The position numbers and the translations under genes are program-made. A DNA stretch of 29,105 nt. Source: JBIOJB01 sp044450465. Its GTDB lineage: Bacteria; Chloroflexota; Dormibacteria; Dormibacterales; Dormibacteraceae. The notes below the pieces were generated by a model, which was not told the DNA's origin, searched no databases, and was given only the letters and a program-made list of their open reading frames with translations. The DNA lies in contig JBIOJB010000029.1 in assembly GCA_044450465.1 (NCBI GenBank), forward strand, positions 1 through 29,105, given 5' to 3'. Each line of letters starts with the position of its first letter. The stretch's first letter is position 1. Positions 1 through 7,242 of this stretch are shown here, piece by piece.

Positions 1-1
1 A

Positions 2-100
2 CTGTCCAGCCTGGCCGCGAGGGTCGAGCTGGGAACCGGGGTTAGCGTGGCGCGGCATCGGGATATCTTGCCTATGATGGGTCGGCTGTGCGGAATTTGA
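2..100 (+). CDS. 3' end of an unidentified upstream gene (partial)
   Basis: The frame starting at base 2 stays open to a TGA at 98-100 and would encode the last 32 residues of a protein entering from outside the window; the tail reads ...ILPMMGRLCGI. It overlaps the GTG of the cpaB-like gene by 13 nt, like other coupled overlaps in this window. The other two forward frames close earlier, at about 45 and 79. In Tad clusters the gene before cpaB or tadB is often an ATPase (CpaE/TadZ or CpaF/TadA), but these residues do not identify it. It could be a chance open frame. Confidence 0.3.
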   Translation: MSSLAARVELGTGVSVARHRDILPMMGRLCGI

Positions 101-861
101 CCGGCCTTACGTCACGAAGGCCGTTCACGCTCCTCGGAATCGTGCTCGCCCTCCTGGTGATCGGCGCGTTCGTTCTCGTAGCACTTAACGCCCAGCAGGC
201 CTCCAGCAGTCCCACCCGGAACGTCGTCGTGGCGACCCGGGATCTCCAGCCGAGGCTGCCAATCGACGCAGCTTCCTTAAGCGTGGTGGCCCTACCGGTG
301 CCTCCCGACTACCCGCAGGTGTACTTCACCCTGGTCACGGATGTCCAGGGCATGGTCCCGCTGGTCACGATCCCGAGCGGTCAAGCCGTCACGGCCAACG
401 AGGTGGCCAAGCCCAGTCAGGCGCTCGGGTCCCAATCCGCCTACCTGCCGATCCCGACCGGGTACGTGGCGTTGACCATCCCGACCAGCGAGCAGCAGGG
501 CGTCGCCGGTTTCATCCAGCCGGACGACTACATCTCGGTGATCGCGACGGTCTCCAGCGGCGGCAAGGTGGCCGCCAAGACGATCTTCACCAACATTCAC
601 GTCATCAGGGTCGGCACGCAGGCCGACACGGCAAGCGCGAATTCAAACGCCAACAGCATGACCATCGTGGTCACCGAGTGTCAGGCCGAAGTCATCACCT
701 GGTTTTTGACCTACTCGGCGCTCAAGTACACGCTCGAGTCCTTTCACGACTATCAGCCAGGCGCCCAAAGCCCCGACCCCGCCTGCCCTTCAGTGACCTC
801 AGCCAAAGGCGCCACTCTTCAGATCATTCAAGCGGCCTACCCCACGCTTTTCGCCGGATAG
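88..861 (+). CDS. cpaB: Flp/Tad pilus assembly protein CpaB (RcpC) family
   Basis: 257 residues. A basic N-terminus precedes one membrane segment at about 15-35. An SAF-type domain follows (about 45-110, VVVATRDLQPRLPIDA) and then an RcpC/CpaB domain from about 118 (YLPIPTGYVALTIPTSEQQG, then a PDDYISVIATV stretch). CpaB/RcpC proteins are periplasmic or extracytoplasmic parts of the Tad machine that export Flp pilins. The start is a GTG; the two ATGs just upstream are out of frame. TATGAT at 73-78 could be a -10 element 9 nt before the start. It is followed after 11 nt by tadB, so the usual cpaF/tadA ATPase gene is not between them and must lie upstream or elsewhere. Family assignment is firm; the exact start is less so. 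Confidence 0.85.
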   Translation: MRNLTGLTSRRPFTLLGIVLALLVIGAFVLVALNAQQASSSPTRNVVVATRDLQPRLPIDAASLSVVALPVPPDYPQVYFTLVTDVQGMVPLVTIPSGQAVTANEVAKPSQALGSQSAYLPIPTGYVALTIPTSEQQGVAGFIQPDDYISVIATVSSGGKVAAKTIFTNIHVIRVGTQADTASANSNANSMTIVVTECQAEVITWFLTYSALKYTLESFHDYQPGAQSPDPACPSVTSAKGATLQIIQAAYPTLFAG

Positions 862-872
862 GAAGGGCCTTC

Positions 873-1817
873 GTGTCCAAGCTCCCGGTCATCTTGATAG
901 CGATCCCCATGGCGGCCGCAGTCTCGATCTTCTTCTGGAGCCTCGACCGCGTTAGACAGGAGCGCGTCGAGCAGACCACGCTGGCTTCGACTCCGCGCGC
1001 GACGCCTCGCGAGCTGGTCGAACGCCTGCTCAAACCCGCCGCGGACAACCTCAGCCAGCGCCGAAGCGTCCAGGGCAAGCCGACTCTCGCGGAGGACCTG
1101 GCCCGCGCCGGCCTCAACATCACCCCTCCCGAGTACCTGCTCATCCGCATCGGGACGGTGGCCCTGGGCGCGCTGACAGGGCTGTTCCGGTTTGGCCTCT
1201 CGGGCGGGGTGCTGATCCTCGCCGCGGTCGGGTTCGTCGTCCCGCCACTCTTGCTGGGCTACCTGCAGCGCCGGCGCCAGAATCTGTTCAACCAGCAGCT
1301 GACGGCGATGCTGCAGCTTCTCTCCAACTCGCTCAAGACCGGTTACGCGATCGACCGAGCCCTCGAAACGGTGGCGTCGAAGTCGCAGCCGCCGGTCTCG
1401 ACGGAGTTCGAGCGCGTGACCACCGAGATCACGCTGGGCACCTCGGTCGAGGAAGCACTCAGCGCCATGCTGCTCCGAATCAACAGCCCGGACCTCGAGT
1501 TCATCGTCACTGCGATCCTCCTGCACATCAGGGTCGGCGGCAACCTTGCCGAGGTCCTCGACAACATCTCCGACACGCTTCGAGACCGCCTCCAGACCAA
1601 GCGCGACATGAGCGTGCTCACAGCGCAGTCGCGTGCTTCCGCGACCATCATCACCGGCCTGCCGATACTGCTCGCCCTCGGTCTGTACGTGTTCGTGCCC
1701 GGTTACTTCCTTCCGATGACGAGCACCTTCACCGGCTGGCTGCTGCTTGGCGTGGCGGGCTTCTTGATCCTGATCGGCAACCTGTTGATCCGCCGCATGA
1801 CGACGCTGGAGCGCTGA
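873..1817 (+). CDS. tadB: Tad pilus inner-membrane platform protein TadB (type II secretion F family)
   Basis: 314 residues. The open frame extends upstream into cpaB, but GTG at 873 is chosen because it begins with a hydrophobic segment (SKLPVILIAIPMAAAVSIFFW) and is preceded by GGAAGGG at 861-867. A membrane segment at the N-terminus, two in the middle (about 95-130) and two at the C-terminus flank a cytoplasmic GspF/T2SSF domain (about 150-270, with QLLSNSLKTGYAIDRALE and LLHIRVGGNLAEVLDNI). With TadC it forms the inner-membrane platform driven by the TadA ATPase during Flp pilus polymerisation. It lies 11 nt after cpaB and 6 nt before tadC, so one operon is expected. Confidence 0.87.
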   Translation: MSKLPVILIAIPMAAAVSIFFWSLDRVRQERVEQTTLASTPRATPRELVERLLKPAADNLSQRRSVQGKPTLAEDLARAGLNITPPEYLLIRIGTVALGALTGLFRFGLSGGVLILAAVGFVVPPLLLGYLQRRRQNLFNQQLTAMLQLLSNSLKTGYAIDRALETVASKSQPPVSTEFERVTTEITLGTSVEEALSAMLLRINSPDLEFIVTAILLHIRVGGNLAEVLDNISDTLRDRLQTKRDMSVLTAQSRASATIITGLPILLALGLYVFVPGYFLPMTSTFTGWLLLGVAGFLILIGNLLIRRMTTLER

Positions 1818-1823
1818 CGTCCG

Positions 1824-2708
1824 ATGATGACGATCGCCCTGGCAGCCGGTTTGATCTGTGCGGTGATCGTCATCGCTTACTTCATCGCGATCGACCAGCT
1901 CAGGACGACGGCGGTGGCCTCCGACGGAGCGGCGTCAGCCAATCAGCCGAGACGGACCGCTGTGCGCCACCTCGAATCGCTCACCCGCCCATGGACGTCG
2001 CGGCTGCCGTCTCACACGGCCGGCCAGCTGCGCCAGAAGCTGAGCCTGGCCGGGGACCCGGGTGGCCTGACCCCAACGGGCTTCCAGGCCGTCCGCTACA
2101 GCTTCGCGGCCTTGCTCGCGATCGTCGGACTCGGAGGTTCGCTGTTGCTGCCGCTTCCGCTGCCGCAGATCATCATGGTCCCGATCGGCGGCGGGGTCGC
2201 CGCGTTTGTGGGCTACATGGCCCCCCAGGTCTGGCTCAATCAGCGCATCTCGACGCGCCGCCAGCAGATCCAGCGCTCCCTCGCCGAAGCCACCGACCTG
2301 CTCACCCTCGTGGTCGAGTCCGGCATGGGCCTCGACGACGGCCTGCTGAGCATCACCGAGCGGTTCCACAACGCGCTCGGGGACGAGATCGGCAAGGTGC
2401 TCCGCGAAATCCGGCTCGGCCGCCCGCGCATGGCGGCGCTGGAGCACATGGCCGAATCGACCGGGGTCGCGGACCTGCATCACCTGGTCGAGTCGATCGT
2501 TCAATCCGATCAGATGGGCGTGCCCATCGCCCGCCTGCTCCGGGTGCAGGCCACCGAGATGCGGCGCCGTCAGCGCCAGACCGCACAGGAGCGCGCAGCG
2601 CAGGCTTCATCGCGAATGGTCTTTCCCATGGTGGGCTGCATCTTTCCCGTGCTGTGGATAGTCCTGCTCGGGCCCGCGATCATCCAGATCCTCAAGTCGA
2701 TTCGTTGA
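1824..2708 (+). CDS. tadC: Tad pilus inner-membrane platform protein TadC (type II secretion F family)
   Basis: 294 residues: N-terminal membrane segment (about 3-23), a central pair (about 90-130), a T2SSF domain (about 150-260, including LAEATDLLTLVVESGMGLDD and VQSDQMGVPIARLLR) and a C-terminal membrane segment (about 268-290). This is the standard layout of TadC, the partner of TadB in the pilus platform. Two adjacent ATGs (1824, 1827) could serve as start. The RQRQTAQERAAQASSRMVFPM stretch before the last membrane helix is typical of the family. The next gene begins 1 nt after the stop codon. Confidence 0.87.
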   Translation: MMTIALAAGLICAVIVIAYFIAIDQLRTTAVASDGAASANQPRRTAVRHLESLTRPWTSRLPSHTAGQLRQKLSLAGDPGGLTPTGFQAVRYSFAALLAIVGLGGSLLLPLPLPQIIMVPIGGGVAAFVGYMAPQVWLNQRISTRRQQIQRSLAEATDLLTLVVESGMGLDDGLLSITERFHNALGDEIGKVLREIRLGRPRMAALEHMAESTGVADLHHLVESIVQSDQMGVPIARLLRVQATEMRRRQRQTAQERAAQASSRMVFPMVGCIFPVLWIVLLGPAIIQILKSIR

Positions 2709-2709
2709 G

Positions 2710-3060
2710 ATGTCCAGCCACCCTGGCCCGCGCGGGCCGCGCCCATCCTTCAGCGACCTGGACAAGCCGCTTTACACGATCAGCGTCGCCGCCGAGATTC
2801 TCGAAACGCATCCCCGCACCCTGATGCTGTACGAGGATGCCCGGCTGATCGAGCCGTTCCGCACGACCACCAACCGGCGACGCTATTCACAGCGGGACAT
2901 CAGCAAGGTGCAGGTGATACAGCACCTGACCCGCGAGAAAGGGGTCACGCTGGCGGGGGTGAGACACATCCTGAGCCTGTTCGAAGTCATGAAACAGCAT
3001 CGCGTCGAGCCGCCCGCCGAGCTGCGTGAGGTCTTCGACCGCTACTCTCAACTCATCTGA
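2710..3060 (+). CDS. MerR-family regulator, HspR-like
   Basis: 116 residues. A 20-residue Pro-rich lead is followed by a MerR winged helix-turn-helix (about 22-90): YTISVAAEILETHPRTLMLY, then RTTTNRRRYSQRDI, then LTREKGVTLAGVRHIL. This order and wording match the HspR branch of MerR, which in actinobacteria represses dnaK/clpB heat-shock genes. No dnaK or dnaJ gene is in the window. The C-terminus ends soon after the DNA-binding domain with a short helix, so no cysteine-based or other effector domain is visible. Its ATG is 1 nt after the tadC stop, so it is co-transcribed with the pilus genes. That leaves open whether it controls pili, heat shock, or both. Confidence 0.8.
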   Translation: MSSHPGPRGPRPSFSDLDKPLYTISVAAEILETHPRTLMLYEDARLIEPFRTTTNRRRYSQRDISKVQVIQHLTREKGVTLAGVRHILSLFEVMKQHRVEPPAELREVFDRYSQLI

Positions 3061-3062
3061 GG

Positions 3063-3089
3063 CACGGGGGGAGGCAGGCCTCCCCCGTG
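3063..3089 (+). terminator. GC-rich hairpin after the merR gene
   Basis: CACGGGGG (3063-3070) and AGG (3072-3074) pair with CCT (3079-3081) and CCCCCGTG (3082-3089), with one bulged G and a 4-nt loop. It lies 3 nt after the merR stop and so could end the Tad-merR transcript. No T-tract follows, so intrinsic termination is uncertain. Confidence 0.4.
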
Positions 3090-3149
3090 GTACCCCCTCC
3101 AAGAGACACTTTGCCTGGAGTCGTTTGGAAGGTGGCACGCCTCGGTGTC

Positions 3150-3260
3150 GGCCGGAGTGAATCCGGCCTACGGCCGCGCCAGCTCTTATTGATGAATGCC
3201 GGAATGAATCCGGCCGATGCGCAGAGTCAGCTCTTATTGCGGCCGGAATGAAGCCGGCCG
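3150..3260. repeat. Three tandem short palindromes, GGCCGGA-(A/G)TGAA-TCCGGCC family
   Basis: Copy 1 at 3150-3168 has arms GGCCGGA/TCCGGCC around GTGAA. Copy 2 at 3198-3214 has arms GCCGGA/TCCGGC around ATGAA. Copy 3 at 3240-3260 has arms CGGCCGG/CCGGCCG around AATGAAG. Copies are 44-47 nt apart centre to centre, and the flank CAGCTCTTATTG is repeated exactly at 3180-3191 and 3228-3239, so this is a degenerate tandem array. It sits between two convergent genes, so it may act as a REP-like element or bidirectional terminator. A fourth copy occurs at 28956-28978. Confidence 0.7.
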
Positions 3261-3272
3261 GTGCGCCACGAT

Positions 3273-3695
3273 CTAGGAGGTCTCCTGGGCGCGCTGTTTT
3301 CGGCGCTTGGCGGCGGGAGCCCACAGACTCTCGAGGTCGTAGAAGGTGCGCTCGCCGGGCAGGAAGACGTGGGCCAGCACGGAGTCGAAGTCCAGAAGGA
3401 TCCAGCCGGCGTCCGTATAGCCGTCCACCGCGAGCGGCCCGAGGTCCTTTGCCTTTGCGGATTCGGACATGCCATCTGCGATGGCGCGCACCTGGCGATC
3501 GGTCTCGCCTTCGCAGATGACGAAGTAGTCCGCGATCGAGGTCTTGTCGCGGACATCGATGATGACCGGGTCCCAGGCTTTCTTGTCCAAAGCCGCAGCA
3601 CGCAGCAGGCGGGCAAGCTGCAGCGGAGTCAGCCGACGCGGACTCGGCGGCCTGGACTTCCTTGCGGGGCGCGAGCGGTCGGGCGACGCTCTCAA
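3273..3695 (-). CDS. rsfS: Ribosomal silencing factor RsfS (Iojap/DUF143 family)
   Basis: 140 residues. Residues from about 35 onward form the compact RsfS fold: DPVIIDVRDKTSIADYFVIC, then ETDRQVRAIADGM, then DGYTDAGWILLDFDSVLAHVF. RsfS binds ribosomal protein L14 and blocks 30S-50S joining when nutrients are short. The first 30 residues are a basic, Pro/Arg-rich extension. A TTG 1 nt past the nadD stop is the only start that keeps the open frame close to nadD; no Shine-Dalgarno is visible, and a downstream TTG or CTG start is possible. It is the last gene of the rplU-rpmA-obgE-nadD-rsfS block, a widely conserved order. Confidence 0.87.
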   Translation of the reverse strand: MRASPDRSRPARKSRPPSPRRLTPLQLARLLRAAALDKKAWDPVIIDVRDKTSIADYFVICEGETDRQVRAIADGMSESAKAKDLGPLAVDGYTDAGWILLDFDSVLAHVFLPGERTFYDLESLWAPAAKRRKQRAQETS

Positions 3696-3696
3696 C

Positions 3697-4296
3697 CTAG
3701 CGATTATCCCGGTAGAGGTCTTGGTCGGCGATGTAGCGCGCCACAGCGTCAGGCACCTGGCCGGTGATCCATTCCTTGCTCGCCAGGGCTGCCCTGAGCG
3801 CGCTCGCGGAGACGTCAGGCGTGGATCGTAGGCAGGTGATGACTCGCGCCGGGTCGAGCCCGGCCGCTCTCAACAGCGCATCATCCGGCGCCCTCACCCC
3901 CGGCCGGTTCACAACGACCATGAGGGCAAGCTCCTGCACCTGTTCCGGCTCGTGCCAGGTCGCGAAGAGGCGAGCGGCATCCCAGCCTAGGATCAAGAAG
4001 AGCTCGTCGGCCGGCCTGGCGCGATGGAGCTCGCGGAGCGAATCGAGCGTGTAAGAGATCCCGCCGCGCCGGATCTCCAGGTCCGAGGTCTCGAACCGCG
4101 GCTCGCCTTCGATCGCGAGGCGACACATCTCCAGGCGCTGCTCGCCCGACGCGCGCGCAGCCGTACGGTGGGGCGACTGCGCAGCCGGCACGAAGATCAC
4201 GTGGTCGAGCTCGGCGCAGTCCAGCGCCGCTTGGGCCGCCGCCAGATGTCCATTGTGAATCGGATCGAAGGTGCCGCCGAAAATGCCGAGCTTCAC
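3697..4296 (-). CDS. nadD: Nicotinate-nucleotide adenylyltransferase NadD
   Basis: 199 residues. NadD adenylylates nicotinate mononucleotide to deamido-NAD in NAD synthesis. Visible motifs are GGTFDPIHNGH (7-17), the nucleotidyltransferase HxGH signature, then ISYTLDSLRELH, LFLILGWDAARLFATWHE, a VNRPG stretch and STPDVSASALRAAL near the end in the place of the usual ISSTxIR motif. The open frame continues upstream, but GTG at 4296 is chosen because the first residues (KLGIFGGTFDP) are the normal family start and the GTG overlaps the obgE stop as GTGA, implying coupled translation. Confidence 0.9.
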   Translation of the reverse strand: MKLGIFGGTFDPIHNGHLAAAQAALDCAELDHVIFVPAAQSPHRTAARASGEQRLEMCRLAIEGEPRFETSDLEIRRGGISYTLDSLRELHRARPADELFLILGWDAARLFATWHEPEQVQELALMVVVNRPGVRAPDDALLRAAGLDPARVITCLRSTPDVSASALRAALASKEWITGQVPDAVARYIADQDLYRDNR

Positions 4297-5504
4297 GGCT
4301 GGTATTCGAACTCCTCGTCCGCGATTCGGACCGAGTCGCCTGGCAGCGCGCCGGCAGCCTCCAACGCGGTGTTCACACCGAGCTTGTCGAGCCACGACTG
4401 GAATCGGGCGAGCGCAGCCTCTGATTCGAGGTCTGTTCGCTCCACCAGGCTCTCGACCCGATCGCCGTGAACCACAAAGCCACCGGAAGTCTTTTCCACC
4501 ACGAGATCCCTCTCCAGTTTGACGGGCAGCCTGGTGGTCTTCCCCGCGGAGGCGAGGCGGCGCTCGGGAGCAACGGCAAGCGTCTTGACGATCGAGCTCC
4601 TCAGCTCCGCCAGGCCTTCACCCGTCACGGCTGAGACGAAGACCACATTCTTTCGGCGAGTGCGCCTTTGCAAGCGGCGCGCAGCGTCGAGGTCGACCTT
4701 GTTGACGGCCACGACGTGCGGTCGCTCCCCAAGCTCCGGCGAAAACTGGATGAGCTCGGAGCGGATCATGGCGAGATCCTTCCACGGGTCGGGGCCGGAT
4801 CCGTCGATCACGTAGACCAGCACTCGGGTCCGTTCGACGTGGCGCAGGAAGCGGAGCCCGAGGCCCGCACCTCGGGCGGCGCCCTCGATCAGTCCCGGGA
4901 TGTCGGCGATGACCATTCGCCCGCCTTCGGAGTCGGCGACTCCGAGCTGTGGATCCAGAGTGGTAAAGGGATAGTCGGCCACGGTTGGCCGGGCGGCTGT
5001 GAGGGCGCCGAGGAGGGACGACTTGCCGGCGTTCGGAGGTCCGACGAGTCCGATCTCGGCGATGAGCTTGAGGTCCAGCACGATATCCCGCTCCTCGCCC
5101 TTGAGGCCTGGCTCGGCGTAGTCGGGAGCGCGTCGGGACGACGTCTTGAAATGCACGTTGCCGCGCCCGCCGGCCCCTCCATGCGCGACCACCGCCGTGG
5201 CCCCGGGCCGGTCAAGGTCGGCCAGCACGCCGCCGTTCGCGTCCACGGCCACCGTACCGACCGGGACGTCCAGCGTCACGTCAGCGCCTCGTCGACCGCT
5301 CTTGCGCCCCCCCGCGCCATGAGCCCCCGGCTCGGCGTGCCATCGCGCGCGACTCTTGTACACAGCGAGGTCGGAAACCCCGGTCGTCGCCTTGAGGATC
5401 ACCGAGCCTCCGGAGCCGCCGTCGCCGCCGTCAGGTCCGCCCTTTGGGATGAACGGCTCTCTGCGAAACGAGGCCGATCCTCTTCCGCCGTGGCCACCGC
5501 TCAC
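4293..5504 (-). CDS. obgE: GTPase ObgE/CgtA
   Basis: At least 403 residues. There is an N-terminal glycine-rich Obg fold (SGGHGGRGSASFRREPF, then PKGGPDGGDGGSGG). The GTPase domain has G1 GPPNAGKSS, G3 DIPGLIEGA, G4 NKVD and G5 SAVTGEG. A C-terminal OCT domain ends in ADEEFEYQP. ObgE is an essential GTPase in 50S assembly and stringent control. The conserved first strand (FVDSARVNV) lies just upstream of the only nearby start, GTG at 5504. No in-frame ATG, GTG or TTG precedes that strand until 5657, deep inside rpmA. The 5504 start is therefore the formal minimum and the true N-terminus probably includes codons up to about 5530. The stop overlaps the nadD GTG. Confidence 0.88.
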   Translation of the reverse strand: MSGGHGGRGSASFRREPFIPKGGPDGGDGGSGGSVILKATTGVSDLAVYKSRARWHAEPGAHGAGGRKSGRRGADVTLDVPVGTVAVDANGGVLADLDRPGATAVVAHGGAGGRGNVHFKTSSRRAPDYAEPGLKGEERDIVLDLKLIAEIGLVGPPNAGKSSLLGALTAARPTVADYPFTTLDPQLGVADSEGGRMVIADIPGLIEGAARGAGLGLRFLRHVERTRVLVYVIDGSGPDPWKDLAMIRSELIQFSPELGERPHVVAVNKVDLDAARRLQRRTRRKNVVFVSAVTGEGLAELRSSIVKTLAVAPERRLASAGKTTRLPVKLERDLVVEKTSGGFVVHGDRVESLVERTDLESEAALARFQSWLDKLGVNTALEAAGALPGDSVRIADEEFEYQP

Positions 5505-5541
5505 GTTGACTCGCGCAGAGTCGACGAAGCGACGCCGGCTG

Positions 5542-5805
5542 TCAGCTCTTGACGTGCTGCTCCACGCTGACGCGCCGGCCGTCCTTGCCCACGCGCTGAT
5601 AGCGCACGTTGCCCTCCACGAGGGCGAACAGCGTGTGGTCGCGGCCCAAACCGACACCGGTGCCGGGCGCGATCCTGGTGCCGCGCTGACGGACCAGGAT
5701 GGCTCCGGCCTCGACGACCTGGCCGCCGTACATCTTGACTCCAAGCATTTTGGGCTTCGAGTCACGACCGTTTCGAGAGGACCCGCCCCCCTTCTTGTGT
5801 GCCAT
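5542..5805 (-). CDS. rpmA: 50S ribosomal protein L27
   Basis: 87 residues, normal L27 length. It begins [15 protein letters not shown] and contains [20 protein letters not shown] and [22 protein letters not shown]27 reaches its N-terminus toward the peptidyl-transferase centre. Here that N-terminus starts directly with the mature AHKKGG sequence, without the cleaved extension found in many Firmicutes. The ATG abuts the rplU stop codon with no gap. Second gene of the rplU operon. Confidence 0.96.
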   Translation of the reverse strand: MAHKKGGGSSRNGRDSKPKMLGVKMYGGQVVEAGAILVRQRGTRIAPGTGVGLGRDHTLFALVEGNVRYQRVGKDGRRVSVEQHVKS

Positions 5806-6369
5806 CTAGTCCGACTCCTTCTTGGTCTTCCGCGTCACGGTCTTGGCCTGCGCCTTCGCGGGGGCGGCCTCCGATTTGGCTTTGGATTCAACTTTGGCCG
5901 CCGGCCCGGCTCCGGCTTTCGTCCGAGCGGATCGAGCCGTCGTCCCGGCCTTGGCCTCCGCCTTCGTCTCGGCCTTGGCCTCCGCCTTCGTATCGGCCTT
6001 GGTCTCGGGTTTTTCCTCGCGTGCGGTCTCGGCCGTCCTGCCGGCGATGGCCACGATCGAGAGGGCTGTCAGGTCGGCCCGGCCCCCATGGTGAACGCGG
6101 ACACGCTTCTTGGACTTGTACCTGATGCTCTCGATCCGAGGTCCGCGCCGGTGAGCGATGACTTTGGCCTCAACGTGCAGCCCGGCTATGGTCGGCGTGC
6201 CGACCTGGATCTCCCCACCGTCGTTGAGAATCAGGACGCGGCTGAGCGTGAAGTTGGCGCCGGGCTCGGCTTTGATCCTGTCGACCAGGATCTGATCTCC
6301 TGGCGCGACCCGGTACTGCTTTCCTCCGCTGACGACGACAGCCGACAGCGAACTATCTGGCTTGGGCAC
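5806..6369 (-). CDS. rplU: 50S ribosomal protein L21 with a long Lys/Ala/Glu-rich C-terminal tail
   Basis: 187 residues. Residues about 8-110 are a normal L21 ([55 protein letters not shown]). The last 75 or so form a low-complexity tail with [18 protein letters not shown] repeats that looks disordered and strongly basic/acidic. Typical L21 is about 100-105 residues, so the tail is a lineage feature. The open frame runs far upstream, but GTG at 6369 is chosen because the L21 core begins right after it and a TACAAT hexamer lies 8 nt upstream. First gene of rplU-rpmA-obgE-nadD-rsfS. Confidence 0.93.
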   Translation of the reverse strand: MPKPDSSLSAVVVSGGKQYRVAPGDQILVDRIKAEPGANFTLSRVLILNDGGEIQVGTPTIAGLHVEAKVIAHRRGPRIESIRYKSKKRVRVHHGGRADLTALSIVAIAGRTAETAREEKPETKADTKAEAKAETKAEAKAGTTARSARTKAGAGPAAKVESKAKSEAAPAKAQAKTVTRKTKKESD

Positions 6370-6377
6370 GGCCGATG

Positions 6378-6383
6378 ATTGTA
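6378..6383 (-). promoter_or_regulatory. -10-like hexamer TACAAT before rplU
   Basis: On the minus strand TACAAT is separated by 8 nt from the rplU GTG. No Shine-Dalgarno sequence lies between them, so the transcript would be leaderless or nearly so. No good -35 is visible 16-18 nt upstream. The inference rests on position and on similar arrangements at tig, clpP and sufR. Confidence 0.5.
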
Positions 6384-6422
6384 CCAAGAGCCACCCCGCA
6401 GAGGCCCCTGGCGGGCCGACGG

Positions 6423-7232
6423 CTACCTCAGGAGCAGCGAGGTGCCGATCAAGAGCACGAGCACGGCCCCGGCGTACGCCGGCACCGCTCGCGCAAACAG
6501 CCCGCGGGCGAGGGCGTCGCCGCGCCAGGACAGCACCAAGCCACCGACCATCGAAAGCAAGGCAACGAGAAAGGTGATCCCCAGGAAGCGGATCAATCCG
6601 GCTCCGTCGTTGGCGCCGGGCGGAAAGAACAGGGTGGTGAAGAGCCCGCAGTACGAAAGCCAGCACAGCGCCCGTGCCACGTCCGGCCGTGGAGTGACCC
6701 GACGGTCGACCGGAGAAGTCCGCGGCCACAGCCGCAGCACGGCGGGCAGGCACAGCAGATACAGGAAGCCGCTCGCGACTTTGAGCGGCAGGAGAGCAGG
6801 GACGGTCAGGTTGCCCAACACCTGTGGGGGCAGGCTCTGCGGCTGAATCGCCGGTCCGAGCACCGACAGGAGCCAGCAGGCCTGGATGATCAGCAACAGG
6901 CTCGGCTGTGCGGCGGCGTCTCCGGTCAACGCGAACTCGGCCCAGGGCGTGAACGCAAGGGCCACCGCCGCAATGACGACGCTTCGCTCTGCCGTTGGGG
7001 TCGGGTTGAACGGCGCGGCCAGCTGCGTGGCGGCCAGAGTCGCGCACAAGGCGACGGTGACGATGACAGGCGTGGGCCTCCGGCGCACGAGGTCGCCCAG
7101 CGTGGCGCCGCCTCGGATCAGTCTGTTCCAGACCGCTTCGAGCAGAGCGCCGGATACAACCATGGCGAGCAGGCCGGGATAGATCAATAGGGCCAGCGAG
7201 TCGGTGCCAAGGTCGGAGAGAACCTGGATCAA
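6423..7232 (-). CDS. Integral membrane protein, divergent NuoH/HyfC (HycD)-like
   Basis: 269 residues with about seven hydrophobic segments. The N-terminal LIYPGLLAMVVSGALLEAVWNRL and the C-terminal pattern RFLGITFLVALLSMVGG...SWRGDALARGLFARAVPAYAGAVLVLLIG recall the HyfC/HycD form of the quinone-site subunit of complex I and group 4 hydrogenases. The usual acidic motif of NuoH in the middle loop (ETNRAPFDL type) is not recognisable. The start is a TTG at 7232 preceded by ACGAAGG; it lies 10 nt after the neighbouring stop. Last of four membrane-protein genes with the layout of a Hyf-type membrane arm. The assignment rests on remote resemblance and context. Confidence 0.55.
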   Translation of the reverse strand: MIQVLSDLGTDSLALLIYPGLLAMVVSGALLEAVWNRLIRGGATLGDLVRRRPTPVIVTVALCATLAATQLAAPFNPTPTAERSVVIAAVALAFTPWAEFALTGDAAAQPSLLLIIQACWLLSVLGPAIQPQSLPPQVLGNLTVPALLPLKVASGFLYLLCLPAVLRLWPRTSPVDRRVTPRPDVARALCWLSYCGLFTTLFFPPGANDGAGLIRFLGITFLVALLSMVGGLVLSWRGDALARGLFARAVPAYAGAVLVLLIGTSLLLR

Positions 7233-7242
7233 CCTTCGTGCC

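Noticed and set aside
678..872. Upstream extension of the tadB frame inside cpaB
   Set aside because: It reads through the C-terminal half of cpaB in another frame, and GTG 873 with GGAAGGG gives a normal TadB start.
1991..2824. Long Arg/Pro/Ala-rich open frame over tadC
   Set aside because: Typical GC-rich shadow frame; tadC in the other frame has clear family motifs.
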